Shown here: one piece after another, positions 52,842 to 63,580 of the stretch
How positions within the stretch are numbered: position 1 is the first letter of the stretch
Layout: each line of letters starts with the position of its first letter
NCBI RefSeq assembly: GCF_001598815.1
Contig: NZ_BCZQ01000021.1
Coordinates: forward strand, 1-64,000
DNA from: Sphingopyxis terrae subsp. terrae NBRC 15098
GTDB taxonomy: Bacteria > Pseudomonadota > Alphaproteobacteria > Sphingomonadales > Sphingomonadaceae
DNA length: 64,000 nucleotides
Reading direction: 5' to 3'
Translations under genes and position numbers: made by a program
Notes under the pieces: generated by a model
What the model was told of the DNA's origin: nothing
Database searches by the model: none
Seen by the model: the letters and a program-made list of their open reading frames with translations, nothing else

Positions 52842-54268
52842 ACCGCCTCCACCGCGCTCGCCAGCCCCGCCGCCATCTTGGTGATGTCGCCTGCGCCGAG
52901 GCAGATGATCATGTCGTCCGCGCCGAGCGTTCCGGTGCGGATCGCGTCGGCGATCGTTGCAGCAAGCGCACCGGCGTCGGCAACGGTCGACGCATGGCGA
53001 TGGCCGCGGTCGCGCAGCCCCTGCGCCAGCGCATCCGACGACACGCCCTCGATCGGGCTTTCGCCCGCTGCATAAACGGGCAGGGCGAGCACCATGTCGG
53101 CGTCGTTAAACGCCTGCTGGAAATCGTCCATATGGTCGCGCAGGCGGGTAAAGCGATGCGGCTGGACGACGGCAACGACGCGTCCCGCCCCGGCGCCCTC
53201 GCGCGCGGCCGAAAGCACGGCCCGGATTTCGACCGGATGATGGGCGTAATCGTCGATCACCGTCACGACGCCAGCACCGGCCGCAATCTCGCCGACCTTG
53301 GTGAAGCGACGCTTCACCCCGGCGAAGCCGTTGAAGCCCGACGCGATCTTTTCGTCGCTGACGCCCATGTGCAGCGCCACCGCAATCGCGGCGAGCGCAT
53401 TCTGGACATTGTGGCGCCCCGACATCGGCAAATGAATGCCCCCTATCGTCCGGCTATTCCCATCGCGGTCGCGCACGACGACGTCGAAGCGGTTGCCATC
53501 AGGCCCCGGCGTCACATTGGTGCCGCGCACGTCGGCCTGCGCCGAAAAGCCATAGGTGACGATGCGGCGGTCGCGGATGCGCGGGATGATCGCCTGCACC
53601 TCGGGATGGTCGAGGCAGAGCATCGCGGCACCATAGAAGGGCACATTCTCGATAAACTCGACGAAGGCGTCCTTGATCGCGTCGAAACTGCCGTAGTGAT
53701 CGAGATGTTCGGGATCGATGTTGGTGACGACCGCGATCGTCCCGTCGAGGCGCAGGAAGCTGCCATCGCTCTCGTCGGCCTCGACCACCATCCAGTCGCT
53801 GGCACCGAGCCGCGCGTTCGAGCCGTAATTGTTGATGATGCCGCCGTTGATGACGGTCGGGTCGATCCCGCCCGCATCGAGCAAGGCGGCAACCAGGCTG
53901 GTCGTCGTGGTCTTGCCGTGCGTGCCCGCGATCGCGACGGTGGATTTGAGGCGCATCAGCTCGGCGAGCATTTCGGCGCGGCGGACGATCGGGATGCGGT
54001 GCGCGAGCGCGGCCTCGACCTCGGGGTTGCCGCGCTTCACCGCAGTCGAGGTCACAACCACGGCGACGCCATCGACGTTCGCGGCTTCGTGCCCGATCGC
54101 GACTTTGATGCCGCGTTTGCGCAGGCCCTCGACAACATAGCTGTCAGCGATGTCGCTGCCCTGCACCTGATAGCCGAGGTTGTGCATCACCTCTGCGATG
54201 CCCGACATGCCGATGCCGCCGATGCCGATGAAGTGGATGATACCTATATCGGTCGCGACGCCGCGCAT
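52838..54268 (-). CDS. murC: UDP-N-acetylmuramate-L-alanine ligase MurC
   Basis: The 476-residue Mur ligase has an N-terminal Rossmann region [26 protein letters not shown] and ATP-binding P-loop [17 protein letters not shown]. Central motifs are [31 protein letters not shown] and the domain 3 start [11 protein letters not shown] with [14 protein letters not shown]. It adds L-Ala to UDP-MurNAc. The ATG shares a base with the murG stop (TGATG). Confidence 0.98.
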   Translation of the reverse strand: MRGVATDIGIIHFIGIGGIGMSGIAEVMHNLGYQVQGSDIADSYVVEGLRKRGIKVAIGHEAANVDGVAVVVTSTAVKRGNPEVEAALAHRIPIVRRAEMLAELMRLKSTVAIAGTHGKTTTTSLVAALLDAGGIDPTVINGGIINNYGSNARLGASDWMVVEADESDGSFLRLDGTIAVVTNIDPEHLDHYGSFDAIKDAFVEFIENVPFYGAAMLCLDHPEVQAIIPRIRDRRIVTYGFSAQADVRGTNVTPGPDGNRFDVVVRDRDGNSRTIGGIHLPMSGRHNVQNALAAIAVALHMGVSDEKIASGFNGFAGVKRRFTKVGEIAAGAGVVTVIDDYAHHPVEIRAVLSAAREGAGAGRVVAVVQPHRFTRLRDHMDDFQQAFNDADMVLALPVYAAGESPIEGVSSDALAQGLRDRGHRHASTVADAGALAATIADAIRTGTLGADDMIICLGAGDITKMAAGLASAVEAV

Positions 54269-55446
54269 CAGTTCGCCTCCCGCCGCGCGGCGGCGACACC
54301 CGAAGCGGCGCGCTGCGTGCTGGCACCGACGCGGATGACGTCCATCATCGGCGGCGCGGCAAAGCTTTCGACAAGGTCGGCAAGGTCGCGGGTCGCATCG
54401 GGCAGGCCGCAGCTCGCCGCCCGATCGGCCGCCTCTTCGAGCGCGCCGGGTTCGAGCGCCATGCGCTGGATATGCTTGGCGAGCGCAGCGGGATTGAAAT
54501 CGCTCTGCTGGATCGAGATCGCGCCACCCGCCGCGACGAGATCGCCGACATTATAGGTCTGATGATCGTCCATCGCGTGCGGATAGGGCACGAAAACCGC
54601 CGGCCTGCCCGCACAGGCCAGTTCGGCGACGGTCGACGCCCCCGCCCGCGCGATGACGAGATGCGCCCAGCGCAGCCGCTCGGGAAAGTCGGTGATATAG
54701 GGCGCGCACTCGGCCGCGACCCCGAGCGCGGCATATTTGGCGCGCACCGTTTCGATGTCGGCCTCGCGGCACTGCTGGACGACCTGCAACCGGTCGAGCA
54801 GCGCGCGCGGCAGCATGGCGACGGCGGCGGGAACGACGTCGCTCAGCACCGTCGCACCCAGGCTGCCGCCGACAACGAGCAGGCGAACGATGCCGTCCTC
54901 GGGCAGCGGCGGATAGCCGTCCTCGCGGATCGCGATAATTTCCTCGCGCACCGGATTGCCGATCAGGTGGCGCTTGTCGGCACAGGCGGGCGGGAAACGG
55001 CGGATATGATGGTAGGCGACCGCAATCGCATCGACCCGTCCCGCCATCAGCCGGTTGGTGCGGCCCAGCACGGCATTTTGTTCGTGAATGACGCTGGGCG
55101 TCTTGGTCGCGCGCGCGGCGAGCAGGCTGGGCAGCGACGGATAGCCGCCGAAGCCCACAACCACCGCCGGGTCGAAATCGCGGATCAGGTCGATCGCCAT
55201 CGCGCGCCCCTTGCGGATCGCCAGCGCCGCCTTCACCCAGCCGACGGGACCGCCATGAACGCGCCCGGCAGGCAGAACATGCGTTTCCAGCTCGGCCGGC
55301 GCGCCCGGAATCCTGAGGCCGCGGTCGTCGCTGACCAGCGCGACGCGGTGCCCGCGCGCGATCAGTTCGCCCGCCAGCGCATAGGCGGGGAGCATATGAC
55401 CGCCGGTGCCTCCGGCGGCGAGAAGATAGTGGCGCGTCGCGGTCAT
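54268..55446 (-). CDS. murG: Lipid II synthase MurG
   Basis: The 392-residue GT-B glycosyltransferase has the first G-loop [48 protein letters not shown], second-domain [18 protein letters not shown] and nucleotide-binding [33 protein letters not shown]. It transfers GlcNAc from UDP-GlcNAc to lipid I on the inner face of the membrane. It overlaps ftsW at its 5' end and murC at its 3' end. Confidence 0.98.
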   Translation of the reverse strand: MTATRHYLLAAGGTGGHMLPAYALAGELIARGHRVALVSDDRGLRIPGAPAELETHVLPAGRVHGGPVGWVKAALAIRKGRAMAIDLIRDFDPAVVVGFGGYPSLPSLLAARATKTPSVIHEQNAVLGRTNRLMAGRVDAIAVAYHHIRRFPPACADKRHLIGNPVREEIIAIREDGYPPLPEDGIVRLLVVGGSLGATVLSDVVPAAVAMLPRALLDRLQVVQQCREADIETVRAKYAALGVAAECAPYITDFPERLRWAHLVIARAGASTVAELACAGRPAVFVPYPHAMDDHQTYNVGDLVAAGGAISIQQSDFNPAALAKHIQRMALEPGALEEAADRAASCGLPDATRDLADLVESFAAPPMMDVIRVGASTQRAASGVAAARREAN

Positions 55447-55456
55447 GGCCGGGCCG

Positions 55457-56707
55457 TCATTTCCTGTTCCAGTTGCGGGTCATCGATACCCGCGCCGCAT
55501 AGGGGTTTCGCCGGGTCAGCGACAAGAGCAAACCCATACCGATCGACAAGGCGATGAACGACGAACCGCCATAGCTGATGAAGGGCAAGGTCATCCCCTT
55601 CGACGGAAAGAGCTGGGTATTCACCGCCATGTTGATCGTCGCCTGGCCGCCGAACTGTGCGATCAGACCCGCGACGGCGAGAATGAGGAAGCTGTCCTCT
55701 TCGTCGAGCAGCCGCACCAGAACGCGGACGATGATCGCCAGATAAAGGACGGCGATGGCGATGCAGGCGATGATCCCGAATTCTTCGCCGATGACCGAGA
55801 AGATATAGTCGGTGTGCGCCTCGGGAAGCTGGAACTTGGCAAGTCCCGCGCCCGGCCCGGTGCCGATCAGCCCGCCGGCGGTCAGCGTCGCATGGGCCTT
55901 GTCGACCTGAAAGCTGTCGCCCTCGGCGAACAGCCAGATGTTGATGCGCTGCTGCGCCACCGGGTAGAAGAAATAGGCAAGGACCAGCCCCGCGAGTCCC
56001 GTGCCCGCGAGCCCCGCCATGATCCGCATCGACAGGCCGGCGACCATGACGAGAACGAACCATGTCCCCGCGAAGATGATCGTTTGCCCCAGATCGGGCT
56101 GGCTCATCAGCAGGATCGCGATGATCCCGGTAAAGACGAAGGACAGCGGCACGACCGGCAGATTCTGATCGTGCAGCCGCAGCGACAATATCCACGCCAG
56201 CGACACCGCGAAGAAGGGCTTGAGAAATTCCGACGGCTGGAGGCGGAAGATGCCGCTGCCGATCCAGCGCTGTGCGCCGTTCACCGTCGTGCCGATCAGC
56301 GGCACCATGAACAACAGGAAGACGAAGGTAATCGTGCCATAGATGGCAAAGCGCCGCGCCTGCGGTTTGGGCAGCATCGATACCGCGAGCATGACCGGCA
56401 CGCCGACCATGACCCACATGAGCTGGCGATAGAAATAATAGAGCGGGTCGAGGCTGGCGGTCGCGGTCGACAGCTTCTGCGCGGCGACCGGCGACGCCGC
56501 CGCCACGGCGACGAGGCCGATGGCGATCAGCATCGACACCAGCAGCAGCAGCACGCGGTCGATTTCCCAGAACCAAAGGCCCAGCGGCGTGCGGTCGGCG
56601 CGGCTGAGGCGCGGGCCGCGGCGCTTCGTCGTCCGCGTCGTCGCGATGACGGGCCGTTCCGTGGTCGCATCCATATTGTCCGCCCCCCCGTTCATATCGT
56701 CATCCAT
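55457..56707 (-). CDS. ftsW: Peptidoglycan polymerase FtsW (SEDS family)
   Basis: The roughly 416-residue protein has about ten membrane helices. SEDS motifs are NGAQRWIGSGIFRLQPSEFLKPFFAVSLAWIL, MSQPDLGQTIIF, AHTDYIFSVIGEEFGIIACI and FPSKGMTLPFISYGGSSFIALSIGMGLLLSLTRR. It is the septal glycan polymerase partner of FtsI. ATG 56707 (overlapping the murD stop by 8 bases) is taken; ATG 56695 is an alternative four residues shorter. Confidence 0.96.
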   Translation of the reverse strand: MDDDMNGGADNMDATTERPVIATTRTTKRRGPRLSRADRTPLGLWFWEIDRVLLLLVSMLIAIGLVAVAAASPVAAQKLSTATASLDPLYYFYRQLMWVMVGVPVMLAVSMLPKPQARRFAIYGTITFVFLLFMVPLIGTTVNGAQRWIGSGIFRLQPSEFLKPFFAVSLAWILSLRLHDQNLPVVPLSFVFTGIIAILLMSQPDLGQTIIFAGTWFVLVMVAGLSMRIMAGLAGTGLAGLVLAYFFYPVAQQRINIWLFAEGDSFQVDKAHATLTAGGLIGTGPGAGLAKFQLPEAHTDYIFSVIGEEFGIIACIAIAVLYLAIIVRVLVRLLDEEDSFLILAVAGLIAQFGGQATINMAVNTQLFPSKGMTLPFISYGGSSFIALSIGMGLLLSLTRRNPYAARVSMTRNWNRK

Positions 56708-58007
56708 TCCCCAACGCCCGCACCAGTTCGCGGAAGCGATCGCCGCGCTGTTCATAATCCGTGAACTGATCGAACGAAGCGCAGGCGGGCGACAGCAACA
56801 CGATGTCGCCGGGCGCCGCAGCAGTAGCGGCGGCGGCGACCGCAGCGGCCAGATCACCCGATCTTTCGACGGGCAGCGCGTCGCCGATCTCGGCCGCGAA
56901 AGGCTCCATCGCCTCGCCGATCAGATAGGCGCGCTTGACGTGGCCGAACCAAGGGCGACAGGCGGTCAGCCCGTCGCCCTTGGCCTGCCCCCCGGCAATC
57001 CAGTGGACACGCTGGTCCGGCGCCGGCGGGAAGGCCGCCAGCGCCGGTGCAGCGGAAGCCGCGTTGGTCGCCTTGCTGTCGTTGAACCAGCGGACGCCAG
57101 CGACTTCGCCGACCAATTCCATACGGTGCGGGAGCGCGCGATAGCTCGCGAGACCGCGCTCGATCTGTTCGTCGTTCAGCCCCAGCACGCGGCATACCGC
57201 GATCGCGCACACGGCATTCTGCGCATTGTGCGGTCCCTGCAGCGCGGGCCAGCGCGCCTGATCGGCGGGATCGATGTCCTTCGCCGAAACGCGGTGGAGC
57301 CGGTGATTGATGCGCCCCGCGATCATCCGCGACGGGTCATCGTCGACCGCGACGATCGCGACCTGATCGCGGTGCTGGAGCGCGAACAGCCGCTCCTTCG
57401 ACGCGGCATAGCCGGCGAAACCGTCATAACGGTCGAGGTGATCGGGGCTGATGTTGGTCAGCACGGCGACATCGCACGCCAGGCTGTGCGCAAGGTCGAT
57501 CTGATAGCTCGACAGTTCGAGCACATAGACGCCGTTTTCGGGGAGCGGATCGCGCGCAAGGATCGGCAGGCCGATGTTGCCGCCCATCAGCGTCGGGACG
57601 CCCGCGCTTTCCAGCATGTGGGTTACGAGCGCGGTCACCGTCGATTTGCCATTGGTACCCGTAATGCCGACGATGCGGTGCGGCGGCAGATCGGCCGCGG
57701 CCTCGGCAAACAGTTCGATGTCGCCAAGGATCGGCACGCCGGCTTCGCGCGCATGATCGGCGATCGGATGGCGGTTGAGCGGCACGCCCGGCGACACGAC
57801 GACGCCGGCAAAGCCGACAAGGTCGATCGCCATAGGATTGCCGATGTCGGCGCCGAGCGCCATCGCAGCATCGCGCGCCGCCTCGCGTTCGTCCCAAGCG
57901 GTCACGCCTGCCCCGCTGGCGATCAGCGCCTCGCAGGTCGCCAGCCCCGAGCGCGCCAGTCCCAGCACCGCATAGCGGCGACCGGCAAAGGCGCGCGCGG
58001 TGATCAC
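56700..58007 (-). CDS. murD: UDP-N-acetylmuramoyl-L-alanine-D-glutamate ligase MurD
   Basis: The 435-residue Mur ligase has [28 protein letters not shown]-loop [47 protein letters not shown] and domain 3 [28 protein letters not shown]. It adds D-Glu to UDP-MurNAc-L-Ala. The start is a GTG that overlaps the mraY stop as GTGA; open sequence upstream lies within mraY in another frame. Confidence 0.97.
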   Translation of the reverse strand: MITARAFAGRRYAVLGLARSGLATCEALIASGAGVTAWDEREAARDAAMALGADIGNPMAIDLVGFAGVVVSPGVPLNRHPIADHAREAGVPILGDIELFAEAAADLPPHRIVGITGTNGKSTVTALVTHMLESAGVPTLMGGNIGLPILARDPLPENGVYVLELSSYQIDLAHSLACDVAVLTNISPDHLDRYDGFAGYAASKERLFALQHRDQVAIVAVDDDPSRMIAGRINHRLHRVSAKDIDPADQARWPALQGPHNAQNAVCAIAVCRVLGLNDEQIERGLASYRALPHRMELVGEVAGVRWFNDSKATNAASAAPALAAFPPAPDQRVHWIAGGQAKGDGLTACRPWFGHVKRAYLIGEAMEPFAAEIGDALPVERSGDLAAAVAAAATAAAPGDIVLLSPACASFDQFTDYEQRGDRFRELVRALGNG

Positions 58008-59077
58008 CGCAGCTTGAGCGTCGCGAGTCCCGCGAGCGCGAGGACGATCGAGACGATCCAGAAACGGACGACGACGGTGGATTCGGGCCAGCCCAATTGT
58101 TCGAAATGATGGTGGATCGGCGCCATACGGAAGATGCGTTTGCCGGTCCGTTTGTACCAGAAGACCTGGATGATCACCGACAAAGCCTCGACGACGAACA
58201 GCCCGCCGACCAGCACCAGCACCAGTTCGTGCTGCGCCGTCACCGCAATCGTCGCTAGCGCGCCGCCGAGCGCCAGACTGCCCGTATCGCCCATGAAGAC
58301 AGCCGCGGGGGGCGCATTGAACCACAGAAAGGCAAGGCAGGCGCCGATAATGGCAGCGGCGAAGATCGCGAGTTCACCCGCGCCCGGCACATGCGGAATG
58401 CCGAGGTAACCGGCAAATTTCACGTTACCGGACAAATAGACGATGACGAGGAAAGCAAGGCTGGCGATCATCACCGGAAAGGTCGCGAGCCCGTCGAGCC
58501 CGTCGGTCAGGTTCACAGCATTGCCGAATCCGACGATCAGCACCATCGCGAAGACATAATAGAGCGGCCCCAGGGGAATATAGACTTCGCTGAAAAAGGG
58601 CAGATAAAGGTCAGTGCCGGTCCGCGATACGATCAGCAGCACCGCGATGCCCGCGATCACGAATTCGACGAGCAAACGCACGCGCCCCGGAATCCCGCGA
58701 TGGCTCGACTTGGTCACCTTGTCGAGATCGTCGAGAAAGCCGACCAGCGCGAACCCGCCGGTGACGAAGATGCAGGCCCAGACGAAGCGGTTGGACAAAT
58801 CCATCCACAGCAGCGCCGAAATCATTAGCGAGATCAGGATCATCAGCCCGCCCATCGTCGGCGTGCCCTTTTTCGCAAGGTGGCTCTGCGGTCCGTCCTC
58901 GCGGATCGGCTGCCCCTTCCCCTGCCGCATCCGCAGCATGAGGATGAAGCGCGGCCCGATCCACAGACCGATGATCAGCGCCGTCGCAACCGCGGCGCCC
59001 GAGCGGAAGCTCAGATAGCGGATGAGGTTCAGAACCCCCGGAAAGCCAAGCCATTCCGCCAGCCAATATAGCATCAA
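58004..59077 (-). CDS. mraY: Phospho-MurNAc-pentapeptide translocase MraY
   Basis: The 357-residue protein has ten membrane helices. It has the MraY signatures [33 protein letters not shown] (Asp pair for Mg), [34 protein letters not shown] and the [20 protein letters not shown] cytoplasmic loop. It transfers phospho-MurNAc-pentapeptide to undecaprenyl phosphate to make lipid I. It overlaps murF (ATGA) and murD (GTGA). Confidence 0.98.
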   Translation of the reverse strand: MMLYWLAEWLGFPGVLNLIRYLSFRSGAAVATALIIGLWIGPRFILMLRMRQGKGQPIREDGPQSHLAKKGTPTMGGLMILISLMISALLWMDLSNRFVWACIFVTGGFALVGFLDDLDKVTKSSHRGIPGRVRLLVEFVIAGIAVLLIVSRTGTDLYLPFFSEVYIPLGPLYYVFAMVLIVGFGNAVNLTDGLDGLATFPVMIASLAFLVIVYLSGNVKFAGYLGIPHVPGAGELAIFAAAIIGACLAFLWFNAPPAAVFMGDTGSLALGGALATIAVTAQHELVLVLVGGLFVVEALSVIIQVFWYKRTGKRIFRMAPIHHHFEQLGWPESTVVVRFWIVSIVLALAGLATLKLR

Positions 59078-60450
59078 TAATCCCCATTGGTCAGCGCGGT
59101 CACGACATGCGACAGTCCCACGCTGTTCGATCCCTTGACCAGCACCGTATCGCCGGGCCGGATCAAGGCCCCCAGCCGCCCTACCGCGGCCGAGTGGTCG
59201 GCCACATGCTCGAAATCGATCCGCCCCTCAAGCGCTTTGGCGAGCGGCGCCATCTCTTCGCCGACAAGCAGGGCGAACTGCACACCTGCTGCGACGAGCG
59301 GAGCGGCCAGACCGGCGTGATAGGCCTCGCCGCCATCGCCAAGCTCCTTCATCGCGCCCAGAATCGCGACCCTGCGCGCGCCGGATTCGCTGCCGAGCTG
59401 GCCGATGGTCGCGGCCATTGATGCGGGATTGGCGTTATAGCTTTCGTCGATGACGAGGATCGAACCGCCCGGCACCTCGACGCGGGTGCGTGCGCCGCGA
59501 CCCGCAAGACCGCCCATCTCGGCGAAGGCCAGGCCCGCGGCGGGCAGGTCACCGCCAACTGCCTTGACCGCAGCTAGCACTGCCATCGCATTGGCGACCC
59601 AATGCGCGCCGCCCTGCGCGATGGTAAAGCAGAGCAGCGCGTCCTGCACCTGCGCCGTCACAAGCGATCCGCCCTGCCCGTCGGGCAGCCAGTCAACCGC
59701 GCGCACGTCTGCGCCTTCGCCCAGCCCGAAGCTGACGACATGCGCCGCATGCTGTTCGGCCTTGGCGCGCAGCCGCGCGTAATGCGGGCTGTCGAAGGGG
59801 ACGATTGCAGTGCCGCCGGGTTCCAGCCCTTCGAATATCTCGCCCTTCGCGTCGGCGATGGCTTCCTCGCTGCCGAAAAATTCCATGTGCGCGGGCGCGA
59901 TGGTGGTCACGATGGCGACATGGGGGCGCACCATCCGTGTCAGCGCCGCCAGCTCGCCCGCATGGTTCATCCCCATTTCGAAGATGCCGAAATCGGCGGT
60001 CGAGGGCATGCGCGCCAGGCTCAAGGGGACGCCGACATGGTTGTTGTAGCTTTTGACCGAACGGTGCGCCTTGCCGGGGCGAAAGCGGTCGAGCGCCGCG
60101 AACAGCGCCTCCTTGGTCCCCGTCTTGCCCGCCGAGCCGGTGACGCCGATGATCCGCCCGTGGCTGCGCGCGCGCGACGCGGTGCCGAGCGCGTTCAACG
60201 CGGCGGCGCTGTCGGCCACGCGGATGTGCGGAAAGTCGATATCGCTTTCGCAGATGATACCCGCCGCGCCGGCGGCGATCGCCTTGTCGATGAACTTATG
60301 GCCGTCGGTCGCCTCGCCCTTCATCGCGATGAACAGGTCGCCCTTCGTGACTTCGCGCGAATCAAAGGCAACGCCCTGCACCGTGAAATCGGCGCTGGCG
60401 GTGCCGCCGCACGCCGCCGCGATCGCGCGTGCGGTCCACAGCGGGGTCAT
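59074..60450 (-). CDS. murF: UDP-MurNAc-tripeptide-D-alanyl-D-alanine ligase MurF
   Basis: The 458-residue Mur ligase has the N-terminal block [32 protein letters not shown]-loop [57 protein letters not shown] and domain 3 [18 protein letters not shown] and [14 protein letters not shown]. It adds D-Ala-D-Ala (the Ddl product) to complete the pentapeptide. It overlaps murE and mraY by 4 bases. Confidence 0.98.
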   Translation of the reverse strand: MTPLWTARAIAAACGGTASADFTVQGVAFDSREVTKGDLFIAMKGEATDGHKFIDKAIAAGAAGIICESDIDFPHIRVADSAAALNALGTASRARSHGRIIGVTGSAGKTGTKEALFAALDRFRPGKAHRSVKSYNNHVGVPLSLARMPSTADFGIFEMGMNHAGELAALTRMVRPHVAIVTTIAPAHMEFFGSEEAIADAKGEIFEGLEPGGTAIVPFDSPHYARLRAKAEQHAAHVVSFGLGEGADVRAVDWLPDGQGGSLVTAQVQDALLCFTIAQGGAHWVANAMAVLAAVKAVGGDLPAAGLAFAEMGGLAGRGARTRVEVPGGSILVIDESYNANPASMAATIGQLGSESGARRVAILGAMKELGDGGEAYHAGLAAPLVAAGVQFALLVGEEMAPLAKALEGRIDFEHVADHSAAVGRLGALIRPGDTVLVKGSNSVGLSHVVTALTNGDY

Positions 60451-61886
60451 GCCGCCACCTCGCGCGCGACGCTGACATCGTCGAAGGGGATGACGCGCAG
60501 CGCGTCGCCGCGGCCGACGATCTGCCCCTGTTCATGCCCCTTGCCCGCGACGCAGATAATGTCGTCGGCGCGCGCCATCTCGATCGCAGCAGCAATCGCG
60601 GCGCGGCGGTCGCCGATCACTTGCGCGCCGGGCGCGCCTTCGGCGATGGCGGCGCGGATCGACGCGGGATCTTCGCCGCGCGGATTGTCGTCGGTGATGA
60701 TCGCAATATCGGCCTTGGCCGCGGCGATCCGGCCCATTTCCGGGCGCTTAGCCTGATCGCGGTCACCGCCGGCGCCGAACACCAGGATCAACCGCCCCGT
60801 GGCGTGCGGCCGCAACGCATCGAGCGCCGCCTCCAGCCCGTCGGGGGTGTGGGCATAGTCGACATAGACGGGGGCGCCCGCGCGCGTGATCGCCGCACGC
60901 TCGAGCCGTCCGCGCACCGGCTGGAGCCGCGCCAGATTGGCGAGCGTCTGCGCACCATCGCCGCCGGTCGCGATGACCAGCCCGGCCGCGACCAATGCGT
61001 TGGCGGCCTGATAGGCGCCGATCAGCGGCAGGTCGACTTTCTGCGTCAGGGCACCCGCCGCAACGGTCAGCGTCTGTCCAAGCTGCGTCGGCGTGCGCGC
61101 CGCGAGGCGCAGCTCCTCACCCTTCGTCCCCACGGTAAACAGGCGCAGTCCGCGCGCGCGCGCCGCCTCCACCACTTTGGGCGAATGGGCATCGTCGGCC
61201 CAGACCACCGCGGCTCCGCCGGGTTCGACAACCTCGGTGAATAGCCGCAACTTGGCGGCCAGATAGGCATCCATCGTGCCATGATAGTCGAGGTGATCGT
61301 GGCTGAGGTTGGTAAAGGCCGCTGCCTTCACCGGCAGGCCTTCGGTGCGATATTGGTCGAGCCCGTGGCTCGACGCCTCGAAGGCCGCATGGGTTACGCC
61401 TTCGGCCGCCAGTCCCGCCATGTTCGACAGAAAGGTCACGATGTCGGGTGTCGTCAGTCCGGTGACGACCCGGTCGGCGCCGGTGGTCACGCCGAGCGTA
61501 CCGATCGAGGCCGCGTGGAAGCCCGCCATTCGCCAGAGCTGGCGCGTCATCTCGACTGTCGACGTCTTGCCATTGGTGCCCGTGACCGCGACGCAGGTCA
61601 CTGGAAAGCGGTGAAAGAAGCGCGCCGCAAGCCGCGCGAAGGCACGCCGCGGATTGGCATCGGCGATATGTACCGCGCCCTCGACCACGGCTTCGGGCCG
61701 CGCGACGACGGCGACGGCGCCCGCCGCCACCGCGGCGGCAATAAAGTCCTCACCGTTGAATTTTTCGCCGACGAAGGCGCCGAAGACATTGCCCGGCGCG
61801 ACCTTGCGATGATCGATGGCAAGCCCGGTCACCACCGGCCCCTCCCCATCGACATGGTCGCCGCCGGTCAGCGCCGCGAGCCGCAT
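60447..61886 (-). CDS. murE: UDP-MurNAc-tripeptide synthetase MurE (meso-DAP type)
   Basis: The 479-residue Mur ligase has the N-terminal block VTGLAIDHRKVAPGNVFGAFVGEKFNGEDF, P-loop AVTGTNGKTSTVEMTRQLWRMAG, EASSHGLDQYR and TNLSHDHLDYHGTMDAYLAAKLRLF. Domain 3 contains DDNPRGEDP. The DNPR motif is the known determinant for adding meso-diaminopimelate rather than lysine, so the wall is of the DAP type. The ATG shares a base with the ftsI stop (TAATG). Confidence 0.98.
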   Translation of the reverse strand: MRLAALTGGDHVDGEGPVVTGLAIDHRKVAPGNVFGAFVGEKFNGEDFIAAAVAAGAVAVVARPEAVVEGAVHIADANPRRAFARLAARFFHRFPVTCVAVTGTNGKTSTVEMTRQLWRMAGFHAASIGTLGVTTGADRVVTGLTTPDIVTFLSNMAGLAAEGVTHAAFEASSHGLDQYRTEGLPVKAAAFTNLSHDHLDYHGTMDAYLAAKLRLFTEVVEPGGAAVVWADDAHSPKVVEAARARGLRLFTVGTKGEELRLAARTPTQLGQTLTVAAGALTQKVDLPLIGAYQAANALVAAGLVIATGGDGAQTLANLARLQPVRGRLERAAITRAGAPVYVDYAHTPDGLEAALDALRPHATGRLILVFGAGGDRDQAKRPEMGRIAAAKADIAIITDDNPRGEDPASIRAAIAEGAPGAQVIGDRRAAIAAAIEMARADDIICVAGKGHEQGQIVGRGDALRVIPFDDVSVAREVAA

Positions 61887-63580
61887 TATTCGCTTTCCCC
61901 GTTCTTCCACAGCAGCGGCGTCAGTTCCGACACGTCGACGTCGCGGCTTTCGTCGGGGAAGACGCCGAGCATCGGTCCCGCGCGCATCACCACCTTCTTG
62001 ACCACCGGCGCGGCGGTGTAGCCCGCGGTGCGCTGCCCCGAGCTGAAGGCGTTGCCCTTGGGCTCGTCGATCATCACCAGCACCACGTAACGCGGATTGT
62101 CCATCGGGAAGACGGCGGAGAAGGTCGATACGAGCGAATGGCGACGATAGCCGCCGGCGCCCGGCTTTTCGGCGCTGCCGGTCTTGCCGCCGACGCGAAA
62201 GCCCGGAGCGTCGGCCTGGCGGCCCGTGCCGTCGGACACGATCAGGCGCAGGAGCTGGCGCATCCGCGCGCTCGTCGACGCCTTGAACACGCGGCGCCCC
62301 TGCGGCGGCGCCTTGTCGCCCAGCTTCAGGATCGTCGCAGGGCGCCAGATGCCGCCGTTGACCAGCGCGGCATAGGCGCTGGCAAGGTGTAGCGGGGTGA
62401 CCGCGATGCCGTGGCCGTAGCTGGTCGTCATCGTCGACAGTCGGCCCCATTCGCGCGGCCACAGCGGGAACGCACGCTCCTTGAGTTCGATTTCGGGGCG
62501 CTTGTTGAATTCGAGGCTGCGGAACATAGCCTCCATCTTTTCCTTGCCGAGCTGGTCGGCGATCTGCGCGGTGACGATGTTCGAGCTGTGGATGAGCGTT
62601 TCGGGGACGTTGAGCCAGCGGTTCATCATGTGCGAATCGCGGATGCGGAAACCGGCGATCGCCAGCGGCTGCGTCGCATCGTAGCGCTTCGCCATGCTCG
62701 TCACGACGCCATTGTCGATCGCGGCGCCGATCGAGAGCGGTTTGACGACCGATCCAAGCTCATAGAGATTGTAGGTCACGGCGTTGCGCCGCGTCGTCGG
62801 ATCGCTGCCCGCCAGCTTGTTGGGATTATAGGTGGGCAGCGACGTCATCGCCATCACTTCGCCCGTGTGGACATCGAGGATGATGCCCGCGCCGCCAATC
62901 GCCTCCAGATTGGTGACTGCGTTCGACAATTCGCTTTCAAGCACGCCCTGCACGCGCGCGTCGATCGACAGCGTCAGCGGATCGCCGCGCGTCGCCTTGT
63001 CGATCAGCCGCTGGTCGAACGCGCCCTCGACGCCGGTGACGCCATGGCCTTCGGCGTTGGTAAAGCCCAGCACATGCGCCGCGAGCGACATCTGCGGATA
63101 GAGGCGCTCCTTTTCGCGCGGATAGTCGAACCCGACATCGCCGATCGCATTCACCGCCGCCACCTGATCCGGCAACGCGCGGCGCCGGATGTAGGTCGGG
63201 CGCGGCCCCGTCAGCTTGGCGAGCAGTTCCTCGCGCGTCATGTCGGGAAATATCTTGTGCAGTTCGTCGGCAAGATACTGGCGGTCGTTGAGCAGTTTCG
63301 ACGGCATCACCCGGATCGAATAGCCGTCGATCGTCCGAGCGAGCGGCACGCCATTGCGATCGACGATATCGGCGCGCGCGGGCACGAAGGCCGTGCTGCT
63401 GCTGCCGCGGCCGGCATCGCTGTCGAACAGCGCAAAATAGAGCAGCCGCACCGAAACGAGGAAAAATGCCGCCATGAACAGCAGCATGAGCATCATCAGC
63501 CGCTGTTGCGCGGTCAGCAATATCTGCTGCCGCACCCCAGCGGTTCGAACCCGGGTCGGACGGACGACCAGCGTGTTCAT
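61886..63580 (-). CDS. ftsI: Septal transpeptidase FtsI (penicillin-binding protein, class B)
   Basis: The 564-residue bitopic protein has an N-terminal membrane helix (about residues 28-50), a pedestal domain and a transpeptidase domain. The catalytic motifs are S-V-V-K (ELGSVVKPLSIGAA), S-S-N (IHSSNIVTAQIAD) and K-T-G (GGKTGSAEKPG). It cross-links septal peptidoglycan together with FtsW and is the target of division-specific beta-lactams. It starts inside the ftsL stop codon (ATGA). Confidence 0.97.
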   Translation of the reverse strand: MNTLVVRPTRVRTAGVRQQILLTAQQRLMMLMLLFMAAFFLVSVRLLYFALFDSDAGRGSSSTAFVPARADIVDRNGVPLARTIDGYSIRVMPSKLLNDRQYLADELHKIFPDMTREELLAKLTGPRPTYIRRRALPDQVAAVNAIGDVGFDYPREKERLYPQMSLAAHVLGFTNAEGHGVTGVEGAFDQRLIDKATRGDPLTLSIDARVQGVLESELSNAVTNLEAIGGAGIILDVHTGEVMAMTSLPTYNPNKLAGSDPTTRRNAVTYNLYELGSVVKPLSIGAAIDNGVVTSMAKRYDATQPLAIAGFRIRDSHMMNRWLNVPETLIHSSNIVTAQIADQLGKEKMEAMFRSLEFNKRPEIELKERAFPLWPREWGRLSTMTTSYGHGIAVTPLHLASAYAALVNGGIWRPATILKLGDKAPPQGRRVFKASTSARMRQLLRLIVSDGTGRQADAPGFRVGGKTGSAEKPGAGGYRRHSLVSTFSAVFPMDNPRYVVLVMIDEPKGNAFSSGQRTAGYTAAPVVKKVVMRAGPMLGVFPDESRDVDVSELTPLLWKNGESE

